Below are positions 1-6,828 of a stretch of 8,597 bases of DNA, piece after piece. The notes beneath the pieces were generated by a model that did not search any database, had not been told where the DNA came from, and saw only the letters and a list, made by a program, of their open reading frames with translations. The stretch covers positions 1-8,597 of the forward strand of contig USHB01000056.1 in NCBI GenBank assembly GCA_900554395.1, given 5' to 3'. Numbering within the stretch: position 1 is the stretch's first letter; each line of letters begins with the position of its first letter. A program made the translations under genes and the position numbers. The DNA comes from an uncultured Phascolarctobacterium sp. (GTDB lineage Bacteria > Bacillota > Negativicutes > Acidaminococcales > Acidaminococcaceae).

Positions 1-15
1 CCTGCGTTTTTTATT

Positions 16-1407
16 TTACCGCCTGCGCGGCGGCATGGGGTGGATGCTGTGCCCGTCGGCAGCGTGTACTGCTTCGGTAATGCCTTCGCAGAAGGTGGGG
101 TGCGGGTGCAGCGCCATTGCCATTTGCGCTTTGGTCAAGCCGGCGCTTACTGCCGTAACCATTTCGCCAATCATATCAGTGGCGCGTCCGCACATCATTT
201 GTGCGCCAAGGAGTTTTTCTGTTTCCGCATCAAACACCAGCTTAATAAAGCCGCGTTCTTCGTTTTCGATAATGGATTTACCGTTGCCGCTCATAATATA
301 TTTGCCTGTAATAACGGCTTTACCCTGTTGTTTGGCTTCGTCTGCCGTGATGCCGACGGTGGCAATTTCAGGCGAGGTATATACGCAGCTTGGTACAAGG
401 TTCGGGTTAACCGTAGCTGCCATGCCGCAAATGTGTTCAACGGCAGCAATGCCCTGTGCTTCGGCTGCATGTGCAAGCTGTATGCCGCCGGTAACATCGC
501 CGATGGCATAAATATGCGGCACATTGGTCTGGTAATTGGCGTTAACCTTAATGCGCCCGCGTTCCAGTTCAAGGCCTGCTGCTTCCGGGTTCAGCCCTTC
601 GGTAACGGCACGGCGGCCAACGCAAATCAGCACGCCGTCGGCGCTTACGGTTTCGGTTTGGCCTTTACGCTCAAAAGTGCAGGTAAGTTTGCCGTTTTCC
701 TGCGTAATGCTGTTTACAGTGCTGGTAGTGTTGACAGCAACGCCGCGTTTTTTCAAAATCATGGTCAGGTTCTGAGAAATTTCACGGTCCATGTTGGCAA
801 GTATTCTGTCAAGGGCTTCAATAATGGTAACCTTACGGCCGATACCGTTATAAACGCTTGCCATTTCCACGCCGATAACGCCGCCGCCGATAATTACCAG
901 TTCGTTATAATCGCACGCATCGGTGTCAAGCATTTCATCACTGGTAACAACATTCGGCAAATTCGCGCTGGGAATGGGCGGCACAAACGGTTTGCTGCCC
1001 GTTGCTACAATAAAGTTTCTGGCGGTGTAGGTTTCGCCGTTTACGGTAATGGCTTCCGGAGATGTAAAGGCCGCTGTGCCTTCAATAACGTCAATGCCGT
1101 TGCCTTTTAAAAGCTGTGCCACGCCGCCGCGGAGCTGTTCCACAACCTGTGCTTTGCGGGCGTGCATGGCTTTAAAATCAACTTCTTTGCCGCTTACGTT
1201 GATGCCCATTTTTTCAGCTTCGCCAAGTTCACGGTACAAATTGGCGCTGTGCATTAAGGTTTTGGTGGGGATGCAGCCGCGGTTAAGGCAGGTGCCGCCA
1301 ACTTCCGCACGTTCAATAATTGCGGTTTTAAGCCCAAGCTGCGCCGCGCGGATAGCGGCAACATAGCCGCCAGGGCCTGCGCCGATAACAATTAAATCGT
1401 ATTGCAT
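16..1407 (-). CDS. lpdA: Dihydrolipoyl dehydrogenase (E3 / glycine cleavage L protein)
   Basis: This FAD enzyme reoxidises dihydrolipoyl groups, here most likely on GcvH, and reduces NAD+ to NADH in the cytoplasm. The 463-residue product has the usual E3 length with no added N-terminal lipoyl domain. Visible motifs, in order, are the FAD-binding GAGPGG (residues 9-14), the redox disulfide GGTCLNRGC (C40 and C45), ATGSKP (135-140), the NAD-binding GGGVIG (174-179), the second FAD motif YAIGD (300-304), and the C-terminal HPHPTFCE with the active-site His436/Glu441 pair. The ATG has an AAAGG ribosome binding site 8 nt upstream and lies just after the lplA stop, so it is the last gene seen in the gcv operon. 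The tail ends in PMPPRRR, a short basic extension of unclear meaning. It could also serve other lipoyl complexes encoded elsewhere. The family call is secure; assignment to the glycine cleavage system is inferred from the operon. Confidence 0.96.
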   Translation of the reverse strand: MQYDLIVIGAGPGGYVAAIRAAQLGLKTAIIERAEVGGTCLNRGCIPTKTLMHSANLYRELGEAEKMGINVSGKEVDFKAMHARKAQVVEQLRGGVAQLLKGNGIDVIEGTAAFTSPEAITVNGETYTARNFIVATGSKPFVPPIPSANLPNVVTSDEMLDTDACDYNELVIIGGGVIGVEMASVYNGIGRKVTIIEALDRILANMDREISQNLTMILKKRGVAVNTTSTVNSITQENGKLTCTFERKGQTETVSADGVLICVGRRAVTEGLNPEAAGLELERGRIKVNANYQTNVPHIYAIGDVTGGIQLAHAAEAQGIAAVEHICGMAATVNPNLVPSCVYTSPEIATVGITADEAKQQGKAVITGKYIMSGNGKSIIENEERGFIKLVFDAETEKLLGAQMMCGRATDMIGEMVTAVSAGLTKAQMAMALHPHPTFCEGITEAVHAADGHSIHPMPPRRR

Positions 1408-1420
1408 GGTGATTGCCTTT

Positions 1421-2410
1421 CTATATTGTAAGTTCTGCTAAAAATTTACTGATGTCGTTTCCTGCTGTGCCGTTTATTTTTTGCGCCGCCTGTGCCAGAG
1501 CCTGCGCTGTAAACTTGCAGCCGTAAAAAAATTGCCCTGCGCCGTTTAAAAGCTGCCAGTCCATAGCATCGGTGTAAAGCTGCGCTTCCTCAACTTTGCC
1601 GCCGTCAATTTTGCAGCACAAAGTAAAACTTCCCCAATCAAAGCGTGCTTCTGTCTGCCAGGTAAAGGGCAGGCGTTTGCCGAGGCGGAAGTCATCACTT
1701 TTAAACTCCTGCTCATAACTTAAAAGTTCGGCTTCATTAAAATCTGCGGCGTTCAGCCGGTGCGGCTTGCTGCCGTAAATTTCTGCAAAAGCATCAATCA
1801 GTGCGTTTTGCAGTAAGGGGACAGTTAAGTTGGGGCAAACTTCTTTTAGGTTAAGCACGCGGCTTTTAACGGAACTGACGCCTTTGGCTTTCAGTTTCAG
1901 CGGAGAAACAGTCAGGTATTTTGCCATTTCGTCTGTTTTAACATCAAGCAAAAGCGTACCATGATGGTATTTTTTGCCGCCGCTGGTATAAAAGGCATTG
2001 CCCGATACTTTGCGCCCATCTACAAGAATATCGTTGCGCCCGCTTTTTTCGGCTTTAATGCCGAGGTTTTGCAGGGCGGTGATGATAACATTAAGCTGGC
2101 GGCCGAGATTGTAAGCCGAAGTATCAGTTAAAAAAGTGAAGTTTAAATTGCCGCTGTCGTGGTACACAGCGCCGCCGCCGGAAAGACGGCGGACAAGATG
2201 CCCGCCGTCCTCACGCAGCAGTGCCATGTTACATTCTGCCCACGGGTTTTGGTTGCGCCCGATAACAACAGTTTTTTTGTTTTGCCACAGGTACAGCGTT
2301 ACGCTGCCGGCAGGTGTATGTTCAAGCAGATAGCGTTCTGCCGCCAGGTTGCGGTACGGATTGGTGCAGCTTGTAATGTAACAGGAAACCGGTATTTTAT
2401 TTGCGTACAT
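1421..2410 (-). CDS. lplA: Lipoate-protein ligase A
   Basis: This enzyme activates free lipoate with ATP and transfers it to the target lysine of lipoyl proteins. The 329-residue product carries the family signature RRLSGGGAVYHD (residues 74-85) and DGRKVSGNAF (131-140), in which K134 corresponds to the lipoyl-AMP-binding lysine. A C-terminal region (about 250-329) of the accessory lipoate-ligase type follows, so it resembles full-length bifunctional LplA rather than a bare catalytic domain. It sits between gcvPB and lpdA, and the natural substrate is GcvH K64 encoded upstream in the same operon. The presence of a salvage ligase suggests use of exogenous lipoate, though lipA/lipB could lie elsewhere. 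The ATG overlaps the gcvPB end by 14 bp and has no clear Shine-Dalgarno sequence, only AT-rich bases upstream. Translational coupling to gcvPB is therefore likely. No alternative in-frame start keeps the N-terminal domain. Confidence 0.94.
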   Translation of the reverse strand: MYANKIPVSCYITSCTNPYRNLAAERYLLEHTPAGSVTLYLWQNKKTVVIGRNQNPWAECNMALLREDGGHLVRRLSGGGAVYHDSGNLNFTFLTDTSAYNLGRQLNVIITALQNLGIKAEKSGRNDILVDGRKVSGNAFYTSGGKKYHHGTLLLDVKTDEMAKYLTVSPLKLKAKGVSSVKSRVLNLKEVCPNLTVPLLQNALIDAFAEIYGSKPHRLNAADFNEAELLSYEQEFKSDDFRLGKRLPFTWQTEARFDWGSFTLCCKIDGGKVEEAQLYTDAMDWQLLNGAGQFFYGCKFTAQALAQAAQKINGTAGNDISKFLAELTI

Positions 2411-3806
2411 ATTTTAAAACAGGTTTGCGTGCCGCCTGTACTTCGTCCGGGCGCTTAATCTGCGCGTTATGCGGAGCGCTGTGCATGTATCCGGCATCGG
2501 TATGAGCAAGTGCGTGCAACTCTAAAAGCGCAGTTACAGCTTCGTCCAAAGTTTTGCGGCTTTCCGTTTCGGTAGGCTCCAGCATCAGCGCTTCATGCAC
2601 AATAAGCGGGAAGTACATCGTCGGCGGGTGAATGCCGCGGTCGATTAACGATTTGGCAACATCAAGAGCCGTTACGCCGGTAGCTTTTTTCAGTTCTTCA
2701 AGGCTCATAACAAATTCGTGCATGCAGGTATGGTCATAAGCCATATCATAGATGTCCTTTAATTTGCACATCATGTAGTTGGCGTTTATAACTGCCGTTT
2801 CAGATGCTTCGCGCACGCCTTCGCTGCCAAGCGTCAATACATAGGCAAGCGCCCTTACGCATACAAGGAAATTGCCGTAGAAGGAACGCATCTGCAAATG
2901 TCCTGCTTCTGCATTGTCGCCCAATGCGGATTTTGGCAGGAAATCTTTTAAAATAGCTTTGCAGCCAACCGGGCCTGCGCCGGGTCCGCCGCCGCCGTGC
3001 GGGGTAGAGAAGGTTTTGTGCAGGTTGAGGTGTACAACGTCAAAGCCCATATCACCGGGGCGGGCAATGCCCATAACAGCGTTAAGGTTAGCGCCGTCAT
3101 AATAGCACAGGCCGCCTGCTTCGTGGATGATATTGGTAATTTCAAGAATATTGCTGTCAAACAGGCCGACGGTGTTGGGGTTGGTAAGCATCAGCCCTGC
3201 CGTGGTATCGTCAACAGCGGCGCGCAGTGCATCAAGGTCAACGCAGCCGTCTGCACCGGAAGGCACGTTAACAGTAGTAAAACCTGCCATTGCCGCGCTG
3301 GCGGGATTAGTGCCGTGAGCGCTGTCCGGTACGATGATTTTGGTGCGTTTGGTATCGCCATGTGCTTCGTGATATTTTTTAATTAAAAGTAAGCCGGTAA
3401 ATTCACCGTGCGCACCGGCGGCAGGCTGAAAGCCCATTTTATCCATGCCGGTAATTTCGCACAGGTATTTATCCAGAAGTTCAAGCGCATCAAGGCAGCC
3501 CTGTACGGTCTCTTTGGGCTGCAGCGGGTGGATGGTGGCAAAGCCCGGCAGTGCTGCCATTTCATCATTAATGCGTGGGTTGTATTTCATGGTGCAGCTT
3601 CCAAGCGGATAAAAGCCGTTGTTAACGCCATGGGCGCGTTTGGCAAGCGCCGTGTAATGGCGGCTGATTTCCGTTTCGGAAAGTTCCGGCAGCGGCAAAT
3701 CTGCCTGGCGGCAGAGGTTTGCGGAAAGTCCGGTTACAGGCACGTCACATTCCGGAAAAATATCGCAGCCGTGTCCGGGCATGCTTCTTTCAAATAACAG
3801 TTCCAT
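2397..3806 (-). CDS. gcvPB: Glycine dehydrogenase (decarboxylating) subunit 2, P-protein beta
   Basis: This is the PLP-bearing half of the split P protein. With GcvPA it decarboxylates glycine and loads the aminomethyl group onto lipoyl-GcvH. With the ATG start the product is 469 residues. Motifs include FYPLGSCTMKYNP (65-77), DSAHGTNPAS (161-170), TNPNTVG (208-214), YYDGAN (235-240), and LHKTFSTPHGGGGPG (262-276), where K264 is the expected Schiff-base lysine. The start at 3806 was chosen because GGGAGG lies about 10 nt upstream. An in-frame GTG at 3815 sits only one base after that site, too close for normal initiation. The stop of gcvPA and this ATG overlap as TAATG, indicating translational coupling and equal subunit output. 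The two-gene form of P protein is typical of Gram-positive bacteria, many thermophiles and archaea. Confidence 0.96.
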   Translation of the reverse strand: MELLFERSMPGHGCDIFPECDVPVTGLSANLCRQADLPLPELSETEISRHYTALAKRAHGVNNGFYPLGSCTMKYNPRINDEMAALPGFATIHPLQPKETVQGCLDALELLDKYLCEITGMDKMGFQPAAGAHGEFTGLLLIKKYHEAHGDTKRTKIIVPDSAHGTNPASAAMAGFTTVNVPSGADGCVDLDALRAAVDDTTAGLMLTNPNTVGLFDSNILEITNIIHEAGGLCYYDGANLNAVMGIARPGDMGFDVVHLNLHKTFSTPHGGGGPGAGPVGCKAILKDFLPKSALGDNAEAGHLQMRSFYGNFLVCVRALAYVLTLGSEGVREASETAVINANYMMCKLKDIYDMAYDHTCMHEFVMSLEELKKATGVTALDVAKSLIDRGIHPPTMYFPLIVHEALMLEPTETESRKTLDEAVTALLELHALAHTDAGYMHSAPHNAQIKRPDEVQAARKPVLKYVRK

Positions 3807-5119
3807 TAAGCGCACACCTCCCTGACAATGGCAGCAACTTTATCCAAAGTTTCCTTGCCTGCTTTTTCGGTTACGCACCACAGCACGCCTTCTTTAACCG
3901 GCAGGCCTCCGAGGATGCCTTCTTTGGCAAGGGCTGCCAAAACTTCATCCTGCTTGGGCAGGGTGGTAACAAATTCGTGGAAAAATTCGCCTGTATAAAC
4001 AAGTTTTACGCCTTCGATTTTGCAAAGTTCCTGCGCCAGATAATGCGCTTTGCTGAGGCAGAGCGTTGCTGCCTGTTTTAAGCCTTTAGGACCGACGGTG
4101 GCAAGGTAAACTGCTGCCGTTAATGCGCACAGCGCTTCGTTAGAGCAAATGTTGCTGCTGGCTTTCTCGCGGCGGATATGCTGTTCGCGTGCCTGCAAAG
4201 TAAGTACATAGGCGCGGTTGCCTTCCGCATCTACGGTTTCGCCTACAATACGTCCCGGCAGTTTGCGCGTCATGGCGGCATTGGCTGCCATAAAACCAAG
4301 GTAAGGACCGCCGAAGCCTAAAGGCAAACCTAAAGGCTGTCCTTCGCCAACGGCAATATCAGCACCGCATTCGGCAGGGGTTTTCATCAGCGCAAGCGCT
4401 ATGGGGTTTACGCCCATAATATATTTGGCGCCGCCTGCATGGGTGATTTCCGCGATTTCTTCTGCGTTTTCAAACTGGCCGTAAAAGTTGGGCTGCTGTA
4501 CATAAACGCAGCAAACTTCCGGCGTCAGCATTTCTTTTAAGGCGTCCATGTCTGTTTTGCCGTCTTTGGCAGGAATAAGGCGCAGCTCTGCGTTAGCGCC
4601 GTAGCAGTAGGTTTGCATGGTGGCGATAACGTCGGGGTTGGCCGCAGCGCTTACCAGTGCTACAGTGCGTTTGCGGTCGCGGCACATGGCAATGGCTTCC
4701 GCCGCAGCGGAGGCACCGTCGTATACAGAAGCGTTGGCGGTATCCATGCCGGTTAAAGTGCAAATCATGGTCTGGTATTCAAAGATTGATTGCAGAATGC
4801 CCTGGCTCATTTCTGCCTGATAGGGCGTGTAACTGGTTACAAATTCTTCTTTGGAGGTAATATATTTAACTATGGAAGGGATGTAGTGGTCATATGCACC
4901 GGCGCCGCGCAGTATGGTGCTGAAAACAGTGTTTTTGGCGGCAAGTTTCTGCATTTTTGCGCGTACCTGCATTTCGCTCATGCCTGCGGGCAGGTTCAGC
5001 GGTTTATCAAGGTAAACTTCGTCCGGCACGTCTTTAAAAAGGCTGCGGATACTGTCATATCCTGCTTCGGCAAGCATCGCCTGCCGTTCTTCTTTGGTAG
5101 AAGGAATGTAGCTTCCCAT
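3806..5119 (-). CDS. gcvPA: Glycine dehydrogenase (decarboxylating) subunit 1, P-protein alpha
   Basis: This is the non-lysine half of the split glycine decarboxylase. It resembles the N-terminal half of one-chain P proteins and forms a heterotetramer with GcvPB. The 437-residue length is normal for the family. Visible family segments are the N-terminal YIPST region (4-8), TSYTPYQAEMSQG (95-107), SVYDGASA (131-138), the glycine-rich EGQPLGLPLGFGGPYLG (259-275), and REQHIRREKASSNICSN (311-327). The PLP lysine is absent, as expected, because it lies in GcvPB. The ATG is preceded by GGGAGG with a 7-nt spacer, and that site follows directly on the gcvH stop codon, so the two genes are 13 bp apart. 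The stop overlaps the gcvPB ATG by one base. No signal peptide or membrane segment is apparent, so the protein is cytoplasmic. Confidence 0.96.
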   Translation of the reverse strand: MGSYIPSTKEERQAMLAEAGYDSIRSLFKDVPDEVYLDKPLNLPAGMSEMQVRAKMQKLAAKNTVFSTILRGAGAYDHYIPSIVKYITSKEEFVTSYTPYQAEMSQGILQSIFEYQTMICTLTGMDTANASVYDGASAAAEAIAMCRDRKRTVALVSAAANPDVIATMQTYCYGANAELRLIPAKDGKTDMDALKEMLTPEVCCVYVQQPNFYGQFENAEEIAEITHAGGAKYIMGVNPIALALMKTPAECGADIAVGEGQPLGLPLGFGGPYLGFMAANAAMTRKLPGRIVGETVDAEGNRAYVLTLQAREQHIRREKASSNICSNEALCALTAAVYLATVGPKGLKQAATLCLSKAHYLAQELCKIEGVKLVYTGEFFHEFVTTLPKQDEVLAALAKEGILGGLPVKEGVLWCVTEKAGKETLDKVAAIVREVCA

Positions 5120-5132
5120 AAGCAGACCTCCC

Positions 5133-5516
5133 TTATTTTTGTTCGGATTCTACAAATGCTGCGTATTCTTCGGCGGTCAGCAAATCTTCCTGGTCGGTAA
5201 TGGTATCGAAGCGGGCAATCCAGGCATCATAGGGAGCTTCGTTAATTGCCTGCGGTGCGTCTGCCAGTTCTTCGTTAACTTCGGCAACCGTGCCGGTAAC
5301 GGGGCAGTATACGTCAGAAACTGCTTTTACGGATTCTACATCGGCAAAGGTATCGCCGGTGCTGAAAGTATCGCCGGGCATGGGCAGGTTAACAAATACC
5401 AGGTCGCCCAGTTCGTTTTGCGCATAATCGGTCAGGCCTACGGTTACGCTGCCGTCATCTTCAAATTTTACCCATTCGTGAGATTTAGTATAGCTGAGAT
5501 TTTCGGGAATGTTCAT
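5133..5516 (-). CDS. gcvH: Glycine cleavage system H protein
   Basis: This is the small lipoyl carrier that shuttles the aminomethyl group from P protein to T protein and is then reoxidised by L protein. The 127-residue product shows the family pattern SHEWVKFED (12-20), [20 protein letters not shown] (26-45), and ESVKAVSD (61-68), in which K64 is the lipoylation site. The C-terminal part, with [18 protein letters not shown], is standard. The ATG has a strong AAGGAGG ribosome binding site with an 8-nt spacer, the best in the operon, in keeping with a carrier needed in excess. It is 33 bp downstream of gcvT and 13 bp upstream of gcvPA. The ligase that would modify it, LplA, is encoded three genes downstream. 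Confidence 0.97.
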   Translation of the reverse strand: MNIPENLSYTKSHEWVKFEDDGSVTVGLTDYAQNELGDLVFVNLPMPGDTFSTGDTFADVESVKAVSDVYCPVTGTVAEVNEELADAPQAINEAPYDAWIARFDTITDQEDLLTAEEYAAFVESEQK

Positions 5517-5549
5517 AATAAAATCCTCCTTGTTTTATGTGTTTAATTT

Positions 5550-6632
5550 TTAAGAGCGTTTGTAGAACGGAAGGGGTACAACTTCGGCGGCAATTTTGCG
5601 ACCGCGTACGTCAACTTCCAGCTGTGTGCCGGGTTCAGAGTAATCAACCGGCACCATTGCCATAGCAACCGGCGCGTTAAGGTACGGGCAGTGCGTGCCG
5701 CTGGTAACAACGCCTATTTTTTCGCCGCCGCTGTAAACATCGCAGTGTTCGCGTGCAATGCCGCGACCGGTAATTTTTAAGCCCACGCGGATAATTTTCG
5801 GGTCGCCTTTGGCTAAAATGGCGTCCATGCCGATAAAGTTATCTTTGCCGAGTTTGACAAAGAAATCAAGCCCTGCTTCCAGCGGGGTAATATCATCCGT
5901 TAGTTCGTGGCCGTAAAGAGGCATTGCTGCTTCAAGGCGCAATGTATCGCGTGCGCCGAGGCCGCAGGGAATAAGGCCGTATTCAGCGCCTGCTTCCATC
6001 AGAAGGTTCCACAATTTGGGACCGTCTTCGGCGGCGCAGTAAAATTCGTAACCGAATTCGCCGGTATAGCCGGTGCGTGATACAAGGCATTTGATGCCTT
6101 TAACATCTACATATTTAACAAAGCTGTAATATTTAGTGGGGATGCCTTCTGCCGGTACAACTTTAGCCGCAATTTCTTTGGCTTTGGGGCCTTGCAGGGC
6201 AAGCTGCGCAATGCTGTCGGAAATATCTTCAAAAACAGCGCTGCCGCGGAGATGTAACTTGACCCAATCAGCATCTTTATGGCGGTTGGCGGCGTTAACT
6301 ACCAAAAGGTATTCTTCGCCGTTTACTTTGTAAATAAGCACATCGTCAACAATGCCGCCGCGTTCATTGCACATCGGGCTATAACGTACCTGCCCGTCAT
6401 ACATGTTGGCAAAATCGTTGCAGAAAAGGTTCTGCACGTTGGCAAGGGCATCTGTGCCTTTAATTAAAAATTCGCCCATGTGCGAAACATCAAAAAGCCC
6501 GCAGGCAGTGCGTACTGCCATGTGTTCTTTAATAACGCCCGTGTACTGCACCGGCAGCAGGTAACCTGCAAACGGCACAATTTTTCCTCCGGCCACAACA
6601 TGGCAATCATAAAGAGGTGTTTTTAATTCCAT
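5550..6632 (-). CDS. gcvT: Aminomethyltransferase, glycine cleavage T protein
   Basis: T protein releases ammonia from the aminomethyl-lipoyl arm of GcvH and transfers the one-carbon unit to tetrahydrofolate, giving 5,10-methylene-THF. The 360-residue product is full length. It shows LFDVSHMGEF (46-55), GGIVDD (92-97, containing the conserved catalytic aspartate), VNAANRHKD (112-120), RTGYTGEFGYE (186-196), GLGARDTLRLEA (224-235) and TPLEAGL (249-255). The ATG at 6632 was chosen because it gives the usual N-terminus (MELKTPLYD) and has AGGAG 10 nt upstream. A TTG immediately before it has a 7-nt spacer and would add one residue. A TTG at 6665 would add 11 residues but has no ribosome binding site and lies inside a leader hairpin. 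It is the first gene of the operon, behind a near-consensus promoter. Confidence 0.96.
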   Translation of the reverse strand: MELKTPLYDCHVVAGGKIVPFAGYLLPVQYTGVIKEHMAVRTACGLFDVSHMGEFLIKGTDALANVQNLFCNDFANMYDGQVRYSPMCNERGGIVDDVLIYKVNGEEYLLVVNAANRHKDADWVKLHLRGSAVFEDISDSIAQLALQGPKAKEIAAKVVPAEGIPTKYYSFVKYVDVKGIKCLVSRTGYTGEFGYEFYCAAEDGPKLWNLLMEAGAEYGLIPCGLGARDTLRLEAAMPLYGHELTDDITPLEAGLDFFVKLGKDNFIGMDAILAKGDPKIIRVGLKITGRGIAREHCDVYSGGEKIGVVTSGTHCPYLNAPVAMAMVPVDYSEPGTQLEVDVRGRKIAAEVVPLPFYKRS

Positions 6633-6692
6633 CAAAACGATGCTCCTTTTTTCGTTGTCATGCAACGTAAAATCCGGTAGTTATCCGGTATT
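6633..6692 (-). promoter_or_regulatory. gcv operon leader (5' UTR) with tandem repeat and small hairpin
   Basis: This is the predicted untranslated leader of about 60 nt between the inferred transcription start near 6692 and the gcvT ATG. It contains two copies of ATCCGGTA (plus-strand reading, 6672-6679 and 6683-6690) with 11-bp period, a 5-bp hairpin CGTTG/CAACG with a 5-nt loop (6653-6667), and the AGGAG site (6643-6647). No glycine riboswitch core is visible, and the leader is too short to hold one. The elements are seen directly; a regulatory role is inference. Confidence 0.5.
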
Positions 6693-6698
6693 AAGTCC

Positions 6699-6727
6699 AT
6701 TATATAATAACAAAATCGAGTATTCAA
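6699..6727 (-). promoter_or_regulatory. Sigma-A type promoter of the gcv operon
   Basis: Reading the minus strand, TTGAAT (6727-6722) and TATAAT (6704-6699) are separated by exactly 17 bp, a near-consensus housekeeping promoter. The predicted start of transcription is an A near 6692. It lies downstream of the terminator of the HAD gene and upstream of gcvT. An 8-bp palindrome GTAGCTAC (6736-6743) lies just upstream of the -35. Confidence 0.85.
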
Positions 6728-6760
6728 CCGAGTTTGTAGCTACCCCGAAGAAATTTTCAG

Positions 6761-6799
6761 AAAAAATAAAAAAGCAGAAGCCGTTAAAACTTCTGCTTT
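6761..6799 (-). terminator. Rho-independent terminator of the HAD phosphatase gene
   Basis: On the minus strand a perfect 10-bp stem, AAAGCAGAAG paired with CTTCTGCTTT (6771-6780 and 6790-6799), encloses a 9-nt loop and runs straight into a T-rich tract (rc of 6761-6770, TTTATTTTTT). It begins about 30 nt after the stop of the HAD gene and isolates that gene from the gcv promoter. The plus-strand side lacks a T tract, so it looks one-directional. Confidence 0.92.
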
Positions 6800-6828
6800 A
6801 AAAGGTTGATATGCCTGTTTTAAATTGT

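Noticed and set aside
1..15. Possible terminator arm after lpdA (AAAAAACGCAGG on the minus strand)
   Set aside because: It could be the left arm of a terminator hairpin, but the other half is outside the window, so it cannot be supported.
40..1110. Long open frame (356 codons) on the plus strand opposite lpdA
   Set aside because: It is fully antisense to a well-supported lpdA, has no plausible ribosome binding site or family resemblance, and is explained by codon usage of lpdA leaving the opposite frame free of stops.
3807..3815. GTG start for gcvPB three codons upstream
   Set aside because: It is one base after the GGAGG site, too close for initiation; the ATG at 3806 has workable spacing and overlaps the gcvPA stop.
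5139..5546. Plus-strand open frame (135 codons) opposite gcvH
   Set aside because: Shadow of gcvH; its composition (many F, C, G) is typical of antisense translation and it resembles no known protein.
6633..6665. Longer gcvT start at a TTG (6663-6665), adding 11 residues
   Set aside because: There is no ribosome binding site before the TTG, the added residues are not family-like, and the ATG at 6632 gives the expected N-terminus with AGGAG upstream.
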